Shown piece by piece: positions 1 through 6,085 of a stretch of 15,970 nucleotides of DNA. Position numbers and translations under genes: made by a program. Position 1 is the first letter of the stretch. Every line of letters begins with the position of its first letter. Location: NCBI GenBank assembly GCA_030642465.1, contig DAOWNS010000017.1, forward strand, positions 1-15,970. Reading direction: 5' to 3'. The notes below the pieces were generated by a model. That model worked only from the letters and a program-made list of their open reading frames with translations, had not been told where the DNA came from and did not search any database. The DNA comes from Candidatus Thorarchaeota archaeon. Its GTDB lineage: Archaea; Asgardarchaeota; Thorarchaeia; Thorarchaeales; Thorarchaeaceae.

Positions 1-373
1 CCTTGGTTTCAGGAGGTGCCTCATCCACTTCCTCAATTTCGGGCTTCTCCTGGGTTTCAATGGACTCCTCTTCAATCTCCTCATCATAAGTGAATAACTC
101 ATCGAGCTCGTCTGCTTTCTCAATCTCGGGCTCTTCCTTGATGACCTCAAGCTCAGGCTCTTCTTTCCTCTTTTTCTTCTTCTCTTTCTTCTCCGCTTCT
201 GGCTGCTCCTTCGAAATCTTCTCACCCAGAACAGCAGCTTTCTTCCTGCCGATCCAGAAGTTGGTTCTAACTCTGCGGAGTCTTCTCATTCGTTTGAGGT
301 CTACTTGTCCAGAGTTCTGCGACTTAATCAATCGCGTCCTCTTACGCTCTAAAGCCTTCGTCTTGTTTACCAT
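1..373 (-). CDS. Unrecognised charged protein, basic N-terminus and acidic tail (partial)
   Basis: The reading frame opens at ATG 373 and is open for 124 codons to the left edge, so the C-terminus is missing. Residues 1-50 are strongly basic, with Arg/Lys clusters around 10-15 and 28-36. Residues 55-72 are almost pure Lys/Glu, and 72-124 are Glu/Asp-rich repeats of the EEPE type. The basic head could bind nucleic acid or ribosomes and the acidic part looks disordered; this is inference from composition only. I do not recognise a family. The leader holds a TATA-like box about 45 nt upstream and a GGTG-type ribosome site just before ATG, which supports a real gene with a short leader. It is divergent from the regulator at 530. 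Confidence 0.72.
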   Translation of the reverse strand, partial: MVNKTKALERKRTRLIKSQNSGQVDLKRMRRLRRVRTNFWIGRKKAAVLGEKISKEQPEAEKKEKKKKRKEEPELEVIKEEPEIEKADELDELFTYDEEIEEESIETQEKPEIEEVDEAPPETK

Positions 374-417
374 TCTTCACACCGAAGGGAATTCTTTGCG
401 AGTCCCTCGATGTTGAT

Positions 418-425
418 GTTATAAC
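418..425 (-). promoter_or_regulatory. TATA-like box for the charged-protein gene
   Basis: GTTATAAC sits about 48 nt before the minus-strand ATG at 373. Transcription would then start near 395 and leave a leader of roughly 20 nt carrying the GGTG ribosome site. The octamer is self-complementary, so it could also serve the plus strand. Confidence 0.45.
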
Positions 426-481
426 TGTGTCGGGCGCTTGGTCACTTGTCTTAGGGCAAGCCTTTTTCTTTTGGTCATGTG

Positions 482-509
482 CATCAATTGATGTGCCCAT
501 AGAGGCACA
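482..509. promoter_or_regulatory. Overlapping palindromes, probable operator of the RHH regulator
   Basis: CATCAATTGATG (482-493) is a perfect 12-bp palindrome. A second inverted repeat, TGTGCC at 492-497 and GGCACA at 504-509, overlaps its right end. Both lie 20-48 nt upstream of ATG 530, which encodes a ribbon-helix-helix protein, a family that binds short palindromes and often represses itself. The AT-rich core could also act as the promoter element. A role in autoregulation is inferred. Confidence 0.5.
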
Positions 510-529
510 GATACCTGCGGTGTCGGTTG

Positions 530-1045
530 ATGACTAAGAAAAACAATGCATCTGTCAACATCCGTATTCGGCTAGACCAGAAAATACTGGACCGCATAGA
601 TCAGCTTGCTGAGGCTAATGGCCGCCAGAGATTTATCCGGGACGCAATCTTATGGAGGCTTGATGAGGACTTGCCCCCGCTATTGATGGAACTCTCCGAA
701 GAGATTAATCAACTAGGAACAAGAGTCAGCCATCTTGAAAAGGTGCAGTCGACCAGCGTATACCTTGGCGAGTTGAACGATCTAACAAAGATGAAAGTCT
801 GCCGGGATGACCTTGACCGCAATCTTCTCGCATACTTCTTGCAGCATGAAGGTGCCACAACACCCGAACTCGCATTGGCTCTGACAGGGAGTCAAGGAAA
901 ACGCCGAACAATACTCGATCGCTTGGACAAGATCAATGAGAGGTCGAAAACCATCCTGGGTGTGGAGATAGTGGTGCATAAGAAGGGCATTGTCAAGGGT
1001 AAACGTGGCGCTTGGTGGTTGGTAAACACGGAGAAACTAGTATAG
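530..1045 (+). CDS. Ribbon-helix-helix / winged-helix transcriptional regulator
   Basis: A 171-residue protein from ATG 530; a TTG three bases earlier is also possible, but ATG is preferred and has GGTG seven bases upstream. Residues about 8-45 fit a CopG/Arc-type ribbon-helix-helix: a beta strand (SVNIRIRLD) followed by two helices with the RQRFIRDAIL pattern. Residues about 50-72 look like a coiled coil that may help dimerisation. Residues about 85-171 look like a winged helix, with a helical pair (TTPELALALTGSQGKRRTILDRL) and a basic wing near KKGIVKGKRGAWW. RHH proteins bind DNA as dimers through the beta strands. The palindromes just upstream suggest autoregulation. The specific family is not recognised and its targets are unknown. 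Confidence 0.8.
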   Translation: MTKKNNASVNIRIRLDQKILDRIDQLAEANGRQRFIRDAILWRLDEDLPPLLMELSEEINQLGTRVSHLEKVQSTSVYLGELNDLTKMKVCRDDLDRNLLAYFLQHEGATTPELALALTGSQGKRRTILDRLDKINERSKTILGVEIVVHKKGIVKGKRGAWWLVNTEKLV

Positions 1046-1101
1046 CGGTTCTCTATTTGAACTCGTCTTTGACAACCAGCTGAGGTTTTCTGAGCAAACG
1101 A

Positions 1102-1107
1102 TTTAAA
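1102..1107 (+). promoter_or_regulatory. TATA-like box of tRNA-Arg(CCG)
   Basis: TTTAAA is centred about 25 nt before the first base of the mature tRNA, the usual archaeal TATA spacing. Confidence 0.5.
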
Positions 1108-1128
1108 GAGAGCAAGCCTGTGGGGCTT

Positions 1129-1206
1129 GGGGCCGTAGTCTAGCATGGATAAGGCACCAGCCTCCGGAGTTGGTCATCCCCGGTTCGAATCCGGGCGGTC
1201 CCGCCA
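1129..1206 (+). tRNA. tRNA-Arg, anticodon CCG
   Basis: The full cloverleaf can be folded by eye. Acceptor arms are GGGGCCG and CGGTCCC, the D stem is GTCT/AGGC, the anticodon stem is CCAGC/GTTGG with loop CTCCGGA (anticodon CCG, reading CGG), and the T arm is CCCGG-TTCGAAT-CCGGG. The discriminator is G and CCA (1204-1206) is encoded. There is no intron. Position 15 is G and position 48 is C, so it is a potential archaeosine substrate. It differs at five positions from the tRNA at 1606. Confidence 0.95.
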
Positions 1207-1245
1207 CAATTACTCTTCTTCATTAGTCAACCAATTCGATTGTAG

Positions 1246-1252
1246 TTTAAAT
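1246..1252 (+). promoter_or_regulatory. TATA-like box of the 68-residue gene
   Basis: TTTAAAT lies about 45 nt before ATG 1294. A start near 1275 would give a leader of about 18 nt containing the GAGG ribosome site. Confidence 0.4.
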
Positions 1253-1293
1253 GCCCAATAGGGGCACATATTGCCGAACTGAGGTTTCTAATA

Positions 1294-1500
1294 ATGAGCG
1301 CCGTTGAAGAGATTAAGACACCCGCCAGTCGGGTCGTAGTCAGGTTCACAAATTACCTGAATGGGCCTCTGGGGCGGAGCGTGCTTGATAACCTAGATGA
1401 AGGAGAGAGTTTCATCCTTCAGACATCAGATCACACTATGCGTATAACTAAACGAAAAGGCAAGGCAGTTGTAAGCCTAGTTAGCATTCCGGCGGCATGA
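1294..1500 (+). CDS. Unrecognised small protein, 68 residues
   Basis: ATG 1294 is preceded by GAGG with a nine-base spacer and by a TATA-like TTTAAAT, so this short frame looks real. The product has no cysteines, signal peptide or membrane segment. The pattern is an amphipathic N-terminal part followed by alternating hydrophobic and polar residues (SFILQTSDHTMRITKRKGKAVVSLVSI), suggesting a small beta-rich domain with a basic turn near residues 53-56. It lies between two tRNA-Arg genes and has no obvious operon partner. I cannot assign a function. Confidence 0.65.
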   Translation: MSAVEEIKTPASRVVVRFTNYLNGPLGRSVLDNLDEGESFILQTSDHTMRITKRKGKAVVSLVSIPAA

Positions 1501-1577
1501 GAGCAGCAAGGGACGCAAAGGTGCCGCAACTTGAGTCACGTCAGCACGATTCTCTACTAGGATAATAGCGAAGAATC

Positions 1578-1583
1578 TTTAAG
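1578..1583 (+). promoter_or_regulatory. TATA-like box of tRNA-Arg(GCG)
   Basis: TTTAAG followed by ATAA sits about 26 nt upstream of the mature tRNA start at 1606, matching the spacing at the other tRNA. Confidence 0.45.
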
Positions 1584-1605
1584 ATAACTCAGAGTTTTTG
1601 CCAGC

Positions 1606-1683
1606 GGGGCCGTAGTCTAGCATGGATAAGGCACCAGCTTGCGGAGTTGGTTATCCCCAGTTCGAATCTGGGCGGTCCCGCCA
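1606..1683 (+). tRNA. tRNA-Arg, anticodon GCG
   Basis: The cloverleaf is the same as for the gene at 1129. Changes are in the anticodon loop (TTGCGGA, anticodon GCG, reading CGC and CGU), one variable-loop base, and a compensatory G-C to A-T change in the T stem (CCCAG/CTGGG). CCA is encoded at 1681-1683. It has G15 and C48. The close match and 477-bp spacing suggest a local duplication that diverged into a second isoacceptor. Confidence 0.95.
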
Positions 1684-1765
1684 CAGCCATTTTCTTTGCA
1701 TTGTTGATATGATGGAACTGCATTTTCCTCTTTAAGCCACGGAGAATGGCGAGAAACCTTGTATT

Positions 1766-2290
1766 CTAAACGCGTTGCTGCCATCTTCGCAGTTTCTGGA
1801 AGACTTGAGCAATTGTTTCTGCTCTTGCGGATTGCTTTTCAACTTCCTCTCTGGACAAGTCGCGAATCTGGGCTGCCGGGGCTCCGGAGCTCACGCTTCT
1901 GGGAGGGATAACCACATTTGCAGGTACAATGCTGCCAGGCGCAAGCTTTACGCCCTCTCCAAGTGTTGCCCCATCGAAGATGACACACCCTTCACCTATG
2001 CTCGCCATATCTCCGATGTAGACTCCATGCAATACTGATGCTGTGCCTACAACGGTGAGATTGCCAATGATGGCTGGATTATCTTCAGTGTGTGCATGTA
2101 TTACCACACTATCCTGAATGCAGGAGCTCTCCCCAATTCTGACTGAAGCTTGATCACCGCGTATTACGGCACCTGGCCATATGTTCGCCTGCGCACCAAT
2201 CTCAACATCGCCCACAATAGTCGCTTGCGGGCTCACGTAAGCTTTCGGATCGATTTTCGGAGTCTTATCACCAAAAGGAAGAATCGGCAA
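1766..2290 (-). CDS. Gamma-carbonic-anhydrase-like left-handed beta-helix protein
   Basis: A 174-residue protein of hexapeptide repeats ([LIV]-G-x-x-x style, residues about 12-135) with a C-terminal helix (about 148-170), the usual size and layout of the gamma-CA/YrdA family. The signatures IRGD (43-46) and IQDSVVIHAH (58-67) are present. In characterised members three histidines from neighbouring subunits hold the metal. Here two match (H65 and H88), but the position five residues before H88 is T83 in place of the usual His; H67 is an extra nearby histidine. It may use altered metal binding or have another role. The start is TTG 2290, supported by GAGGT seven bases upstream. It lies 73 nt downstream of the second thioredoxin and may share its transcript. 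Confidence 0.85.
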   Translation of the reverse strand: MPILPFGDKTPKIDPKAYVSPQATIVGDVEIGAQANIWPGAVIRGDQASVRIGESSCIQDSVVIHAHTEDNPAIIGNLTVVGTASVLHGVYIGDMASIGEGCVIFDGATLGEGVKLAPGSIVPANVVIPPRSVSSGAPAAQIRDLSREEVEKQSARAETIAQVFQKLRRWQQRV

Positions 2291-2297
2291 GTTTGTT

Positions 2298-2302
2298 ACC
2301 TC
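2298..2302 (-). promoter_or_regulatory. Ribosome binding site that decides the TTG start
   Basis: On the minus strand GAGGT precedes TTG 2290 with a seven-base spacer. The frame stays open further upstream, so this site is the main reason for choosing TTG. Confidence 0.5.
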
Positions 2303-2363
2303 GCTATGCGTTAACTTGGAACCGGTTGTCTTCTCTAATAAAACAATGGAGTTGGGACGGGGC

Positions 2364-2726
2364 TTATTCCATAAGCTGCTTAATCACGCTCTTGTAGTGC
2401 TCTGTCGGCCTAGTACCTATCAGACGATCTGTAGTTTCTTTCTTGCCACCCTGAAGAAGCTCAAACTTCGCTGGTTTTCCGTCAAAGTAGACGAGTACAC
2501 AGGGTATGGCGTAGAGGTTCTGCTTAGCAGCGAACTCTTGATGAATCTGCGTGTTGATCTTTAGAAATCCAATGTCTGGATTATCTGCATATTTCTGATC
2601 AAGCTCATCCAATATCGGCCCCAATGCTAAGCAAGGTCCGCACCAAGGCGCCCAACAGTCTACAAACAGAAGCTTAGTTTCATTGATCGCCTTCTCGACA
2701 ACATCTGGCGTGACATCATTTACCAA
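2364..2726 (-). CDS. Thioredoxin (WCGPC), second copy
   Basis: A 120-residue thioredoxin fold. The redox motif is WCGPC (C29, C32), with an additional Cys at 24 (FVDC), and the cis-proline is P75. It would reduce protein disulfides in the cytoplasm, fed by a thioredoxin reductase that is not in this window. The residue after cis-Pro is C76, where thioredoxins usually carry Thr or Ser; this could alter substrate choice or allow metal or glutathione contacts (inference). It aligns with the neighbour at 2889 through the first 40 residues without gaps, so the two look like a tandem duplication. No clear ribosome site is visible before ATG 2726. Confidence 0.9.
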   Translation of the reverse strand: MVNDVTPDVVEKAINETKLLFVDCWAPWCGPCLALGPILDELDQKYADNPDIGFLKINTQIHQEFAAKQNLYAIPCVLVYFDGKPAKFELLQGGKKETTDRLIGTRPTEHYKSVIKQLME

Positions 2727-2821
2727 TAGAGTTCACTTCGTTTCGGTGTTCAGAATTTGAAGCACCTAATAATGTTCCTAGTCCCCAGTGGGTTGAAAAC
2801 AACTATTCTAAGAAGAAGGAG

Positions 2822-2878
2822 GAGTTCCCCCCGAAGTGAGAGAGAAAGGAATGAGAGAGTGAGTTAGGGGGGGAACTC
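2822..2878 (-). terminator. G/C-clamped hairpin with polypurine mirror-repeat loop
   Basis: GAGTT plus six C (2822-2832) pairs perfectly with six G plus AACTC (2868-2878), an 11-bp stem. It starts about 10 nt after the thioredoxin stop at 2889 and is followed on the minus strand by the pyrimidine-rich run CTCCTTCTTCTTAG. A terminator or an RNA-end stabiliser between the two thioredoxin genes is the simplest reading. The 35-nt loop lacks C on the plus strand and holds a perfect mirror repeat (2835-2844 against 2853-2862). Confidence 0.55.
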
Positions 2879-2888
2879 TGTTTTGTAC

Positions 2889-3248
2889 CTAAGCCGCTTC
2901 GGCTAGAAGATTCTCAGCAATCTGGTCGTAGACCTCGTGCGGCATTACGCCTACAAGTTTGTCCATCTTTCGTCCGCTGCCGTCGTCAAACACGACACGT
3001 TTGCCTTCGCTGTATACAAGTACGCTAGGAATTCCTGAAATCTGATTTTCTGCACTGAATTCCCTGTTCTGATCCACATCAATCTTGACGACTTTCAGAC
3101 CCTTGTCCTGGAACTTCTCATCGATTTCTTCCAAGATGGGGCCAAGGATTTTACAGGGCTGACACCAATCTGCGTGGCAATCAACAAAGACTACCTTGTT
3201 ATCGCCTATCAACTGTGCCAATTCGTCAGAGTTAACATCTTCAACCAT
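2889..3248 (-). CDS. Thioredoxin (WCQPC), first copy
   Basis: A 119-residue thioredoxin fold with redox motif WCQPC (C29, C32), an extra Cys at 24, and cis-proline P74 in the order IPS. WCQPC replaces the classical WCGPC; the central dipeptide tunes redox potential in this family, so the two neighbouring thioredoxins probably differ in potential or partners (inference). ATG 3248 has AGGAAG upstream as a probable ribosome site. It is divergent from the helicase operon and shares with it a short region containing a TATA-like box and inverted repeats. A strong hairpin follows the stop. Confidence 0.9.
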   Translation of the reverse strand: MVEDVNSDELAQLIGDNKVVFVDCHADWCQPCKILGPILEEIDEKFQDKGLKVVKIDVDQNREFSAENQISGIPSVLVYSEGKRVVFDDGSGRKMDKLVGVMPHEVYDQIAENLLAEAA

Positions 3249-3277
3249 TGCTAATCATCTTCCTGACCACTGCGGGT

Positions 3278-3304
3278 CGGTTGTGCATGGCGATTACACA
3301 ACCG
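3278..3304. promoter_or_regulatory. Inverted repeat between divergent trx and helicase genes
   Basis: CGGTTGTG (3278-3285) and CACAACCG (3297-3304) form a perfect 8-bp inverted repeat with an 11-bp spacer, one helical turn from the next TATA-like box. The geometry suits a dimeric repressor. TTGTG recurs at 3321-3325 and 3342-3346. Confidence 0.45.
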
Positions 3305-3312
3305 CATATAAG
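3305..3312 (+). promoter_or_regulatory. TATA-like box, possibly bidirectional
   Basis: CATATAAG reads as a TATA-like box for the helicase operon (predicted start near 3335). Its complement CTTATATG faces the thioredoxin gene, with predicted start near 3282 and a leader of about 34 nt. One box may serve both directions. Confidence 0.45.
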
Positions 3313-3342
3313 GTTAGCTGTTGTGGCGTCGACTTGGGGGGT

Positions 3343-3353
3343 TGTGAATCACA
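3343..3353. promoter_or_regulatory. Palindrome TGTGAATCACA in the helicase leader
   Basis: Perfect 5-1-5 palindrome just downstream of the predicted helicase transcription start, sharing the TTGTG half-site with the repeat at 3278. It may be a second operator. It is short enough that chance cannot be excluded. Confidence 0.35.
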
Positions 3354-3415
3354 TTCTGTGCCAAAGTTTGATAAGAGGAAATCAGACGGGGTCTGTAGTT
3401 CAGGTGGTTAAGCTA

Positions 3416-6067
3416 GTGCCCGTTCTTCATTGTCCAAAGTGTGGTTCAACACTAGACATCAGGAAGGGGGGTCACATCTGGACTGTGCGATGTTACTCCT
3501 GCGATGCAGAGATTCTTGTTGATGGAAGGAACAAGGATTTGTTCGATGCATATGAGGCATACACGGAAGCAATCAAGACTGGACGCGTTTCTACTGGAGA
3601 AACGAAAGGCTCCCCTCGTACAACCATGGCGACTGACAGGATAGCAGATGGTCGGAGTCGTGCAACACGCAAGTCCCGGCCAAGTCGTGCTCCTGTCCAA
3701 TCACGGACGGAAGTTCGAAAGATACTAGAGAATGGAGGCTCCAATTTTGAAACTCTCAAGAATGAAGTCCGTGCTTTGGTCACCAAGGGGAATGACTACC
3801 TGGTCACCTATCGACTTATGCCTCAAAGCGATGCAGAGTACGGTTGTCACGTAGACAATCTCCAGTTACCAACACGGCTCAAAGAGCATCTCCAAGCTAA
3901 GGGAATCAAGCAGTTGTATCGCTTTCAAGAAGAAGTGTATAATTCAATCTTGAAGGGCAATGATGTGGTCATATCCGCTCCTACAGCACAGGGGAAGACC
4001 GAGGCATTCATTCTACCTATCGTAAGGAGTCTTTTAGTTACGGTGCAAGAAGCCTTCATGAGTCCGGGCATTCGGGCTTTACTGATATACCCCACAAAAG
4101 CACTGGCAAAAGACCAGTACAGCAAGATCAAGGGAATTTGCGAAGCTTCGGGGCTAACTGTGGCTGTATTCGATGGGGATGTTTCGCAGGCTCAACGGAG
4201 CAAGATATACGAGCGCCCTCCAGATGTGTTACTCACGAATCCTGACATACTCCATTATCATCTTGGATGGGACCGTTCTCGATTGGTGCCCCTGCTTCGC
4301 ACGGTGAAATACGTGGTTCTCGACGAGATTCATCTTTACTCAGGGTCGATGGGTACCAATGTTTACTATATCTTGAAACGCCTTGAGTTGGAGGCTGGCA
4401 AGTTCCAAAAGATAGGTGCCTCTGCTACGATTGCGAATCCGAAAGAGTTTGCTGAACAAGTCTTTGACTGCGGTGTACATTCTGTGGAGTCAATTACCGC
4501 TAAACGTGGACCAATCCACTTTATGATGTACTATCCGGAGAAACGCAGCAAGTACAGCATGATTGTGGATATCGTGCAAACCCTACAGCGCGGCGGGTTC
4601 AAGACTCTCGTCTTCGGTAACACGCATTCTGAGGTTGAGCTTCTTAACATATTCATCAATGACCTCGGAATCAAGTCGATGGTTCATAGGGCGGGGCTTC
4701 CCAAGAAGTACCGCAGCCAAGTGGAAACGGACTTTAAAGCTGGCAGATTGTCTGTTCTAGTTTCTACACCGACTTTGGAGCTAGGGGTTGATATTGGTCA
4801 CCTCGACAGTGTAGTTAGCATGATAACTTCGATTACGCGGCTCACACAGCGCATGGGTCGTGCAGGGAGAAAGGGTCAAGAGAGTGTGGCGATACTTGCC
4901 CTCAGGGAAAATGACCCGATATCATCCTTTTACAAGAATCAGCCTGAGAAATATTTCACAGATGTTGACGCTGCATACATGGAACCTCAGAATGAAATAG
5001 TTGGATACTACCAGCTCATCGCTGCAGCAATGAGTGGCAAATTGAATTCATCTCATTTCCCGCAGCAACGCAAAATCCTTGAAACCCTTGAGAAGGATGG
5101 CCTTCTTCATGTTAGTGAAAATGGTAGTGTTAGAGTGGTAGATTCAGAGAAAGCCCGAAAGGCTTGGAGGGGCTACAGTATCAGAGGGATTGGCGATACA
5201 GTTCAGATTAGGCTAGGGAAACGAACAATCGGAGATCGGTCCATGCCAATGGCCGCTCAGAGTCTTCATCCCGGTGCAATCTATCTTCATGGTGGGAAGC
5301 ACTTTCTTTCTGTTGAATTCAAATACGCTCCCGGCTTTGGGAGGGCTACAGTCGCTTCAATGCAAGATCGGACCTACCATACTCGCCCATTGTATTCACT
5401 CATGCCCAGAATCTTAAGTGTAATTGAGGAACGAAAAATCTTGGGACTTGACGCCATTTATTGTACTCTAGAAATGACCCAGACTGTTCAAGGATACGTC
5501 AAGAAGGAAACTCGAACTGGAAAAATCCTTGGGAAATTCTTCCTACCTGAGCCTCTTATTTACAAGTATATCACGCGAGGTTTTGCTTTTACTGCCCCCG
5601 AGCCAACATCTACTGTAAACGACTACATTGAAGGCAAATTGAAGGTTTCCAAGGGCCCGAAGCTGGACCCAGCCGAGCTCTATGGAGGTGCATTCCACGC
5701 GTTGGAGCATGTTGTGATTGAGTCCAGTGATATGCTAACAGGTGGGAGTACCAGAGAGATTGGGGGTGTTTCGATGGGTGATTCCGGAATCATCTTTGTT
5801 TATGATGGAAGTCCAGGAGGAAATGGTGCATCCAAGTTACTCTTCTCAAGATTGGATGAAGCCTTTAGACGGACTGAAACCATCTTGATGAGGTGCGATT
5901 GCCAGACTGTGGATGGTTGTCCCCTATGCACTTACTCATATCAATGTGGCAATAACAATCAACCATTATTCAAAGCAGGTGCCCTAGAGAGTGTGAGAAA
6001 GATTCTTGGGAATGCTGAAACCAGTGTGGACACAAAGGAATACCGCGGTTATCAACCAATTGTATAG
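3416..6067 (+). CDS. Zinc-ribbon DExH helicase with C-terminal DUF1998 module (MrfA/SftH-like)
   Basis: An 883-residue superfamily 2 helicase, numbered from GTG 3416. A zinc ribbon (CPKC 6-9, CYSC 26-29) is followed by a basic, probably disordered linker (about 60-105). Helicase motifs run in order: Q-like YRFQEE near 168, motif I APTAQGKT (188-195), DEIH (303-306), SAT (336-338), motif V STPTLELGVDIG (450-461) and motif VI QRMGRAGRKGQ (478-488). The C-terminus has the DUF1998 Cys cluster (C827, C829, C835, C838, C844). Known relatives include B. subtilis MrfA, a 3'-5' helicase for mitomycin damage. The start is chosen because AGGTGGT lies seven bases before GTG 3416 and the TATA-like box at 3305 excludes the longer frame from TTG 3248; GTG 3404 is the alternative. 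arcS follows after 18 nt, so they are probably co-transcribed. Confidence 0.9.
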   Translation: MPVLHCPKCGSTLDIRKGGHIWTVRCYSCDAEILVDGRNKDLFDAYEAYTEAIKTGRVSTGETKGSPRTTMATDRIADGRSRATRKSRPSRAPVQSRTEVRKILENGGSNFETLKNEVRALVTKGNDYLVTYRLMPQSDAEYGCHVDNLQLPTRLKEHLQAKGIKQLYRFQEEVYNSILKGNDVVISAPTAQGKTEAFILPIVRSLLVTVQEAFMSPGIRALLIYPTKALAKDQYSKIKGICEASGLTVAVFDGDVSQAQRSKIYERPPDVLLTNPDILHYHLGWDRSRLVPLLRTVKYVVLDEIHLYSGSMGTNVYYILKRLELEAGKFQKIGASATIANPKEFAEQVFDCGVHSVESITAKRGPIHFMMYYPEKRSKYSMIVDIVQTLQRGGFKTLVFGNTHSEVELLNIFINDLGIKSMVHRAGLPKKYRSQVETDFKAGRLSVLVSTPTLELGVDIGHLDSVVSMITSITRLTQRMGRAGRKGQESVAILALRENDPISSFYKNQPEKYFTDVDAAYMEPQNEIVGYYQLIAAAMSGKLNSSHFPQQRKILETLEKDGLLHVSENGSVRVVDSEKARKAWRGYSIRGIGDTVQIRLGKRTIGDRSMPMAAQSLHPGAIYLHGGKHFLSVEFKYAPGFGRATVASMQDRTYHTRPLYSLMPRILSVIEERKILGLDAIYCTLEMTQTVQGYVKKETRTGKILGKFFLPEPLIYKYITRGFAFTAPEPTSTVNDYIEGKLKVSKGPKLDPAELYGGAFHALEHVVIESSDMLTGGSTREIGGVSMGDSGIIFVYDGSPGGNGASKLLFSRLDEAFRRTETILMRCDCQTVDGCPLCTYSYQCGNNNQPLFKAGALESVRKILGNAETSVDTKEYRGYQPIV

Positions 6068-6085
6068 TTAGAAAGGCGAGAAAGC

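Noticed and set aside
90..416. Plus-strand open frame rich in Ser and Phe
   Set aside because: It is antisense to the charged protein at 1-373; its Ser/Phe runs are the complement of Glu/Lys codons.
436..472. GCTTG/CAAGC repeat followed by a pyrimidine run as a plus-strand terminator
   Set aside because: The stem has only five base pairs with a 16-nt loop, and no plus-strand gene ends upstream in the window.
3248..3415. Longer helicase start at TTG 3248
   Set aside because: It would begin upstream of the TATA-like box at 3305 and within the divergent thioredoxin leader. GTG 3416 has a good ribosome site and starts just before the zinc ribbon.
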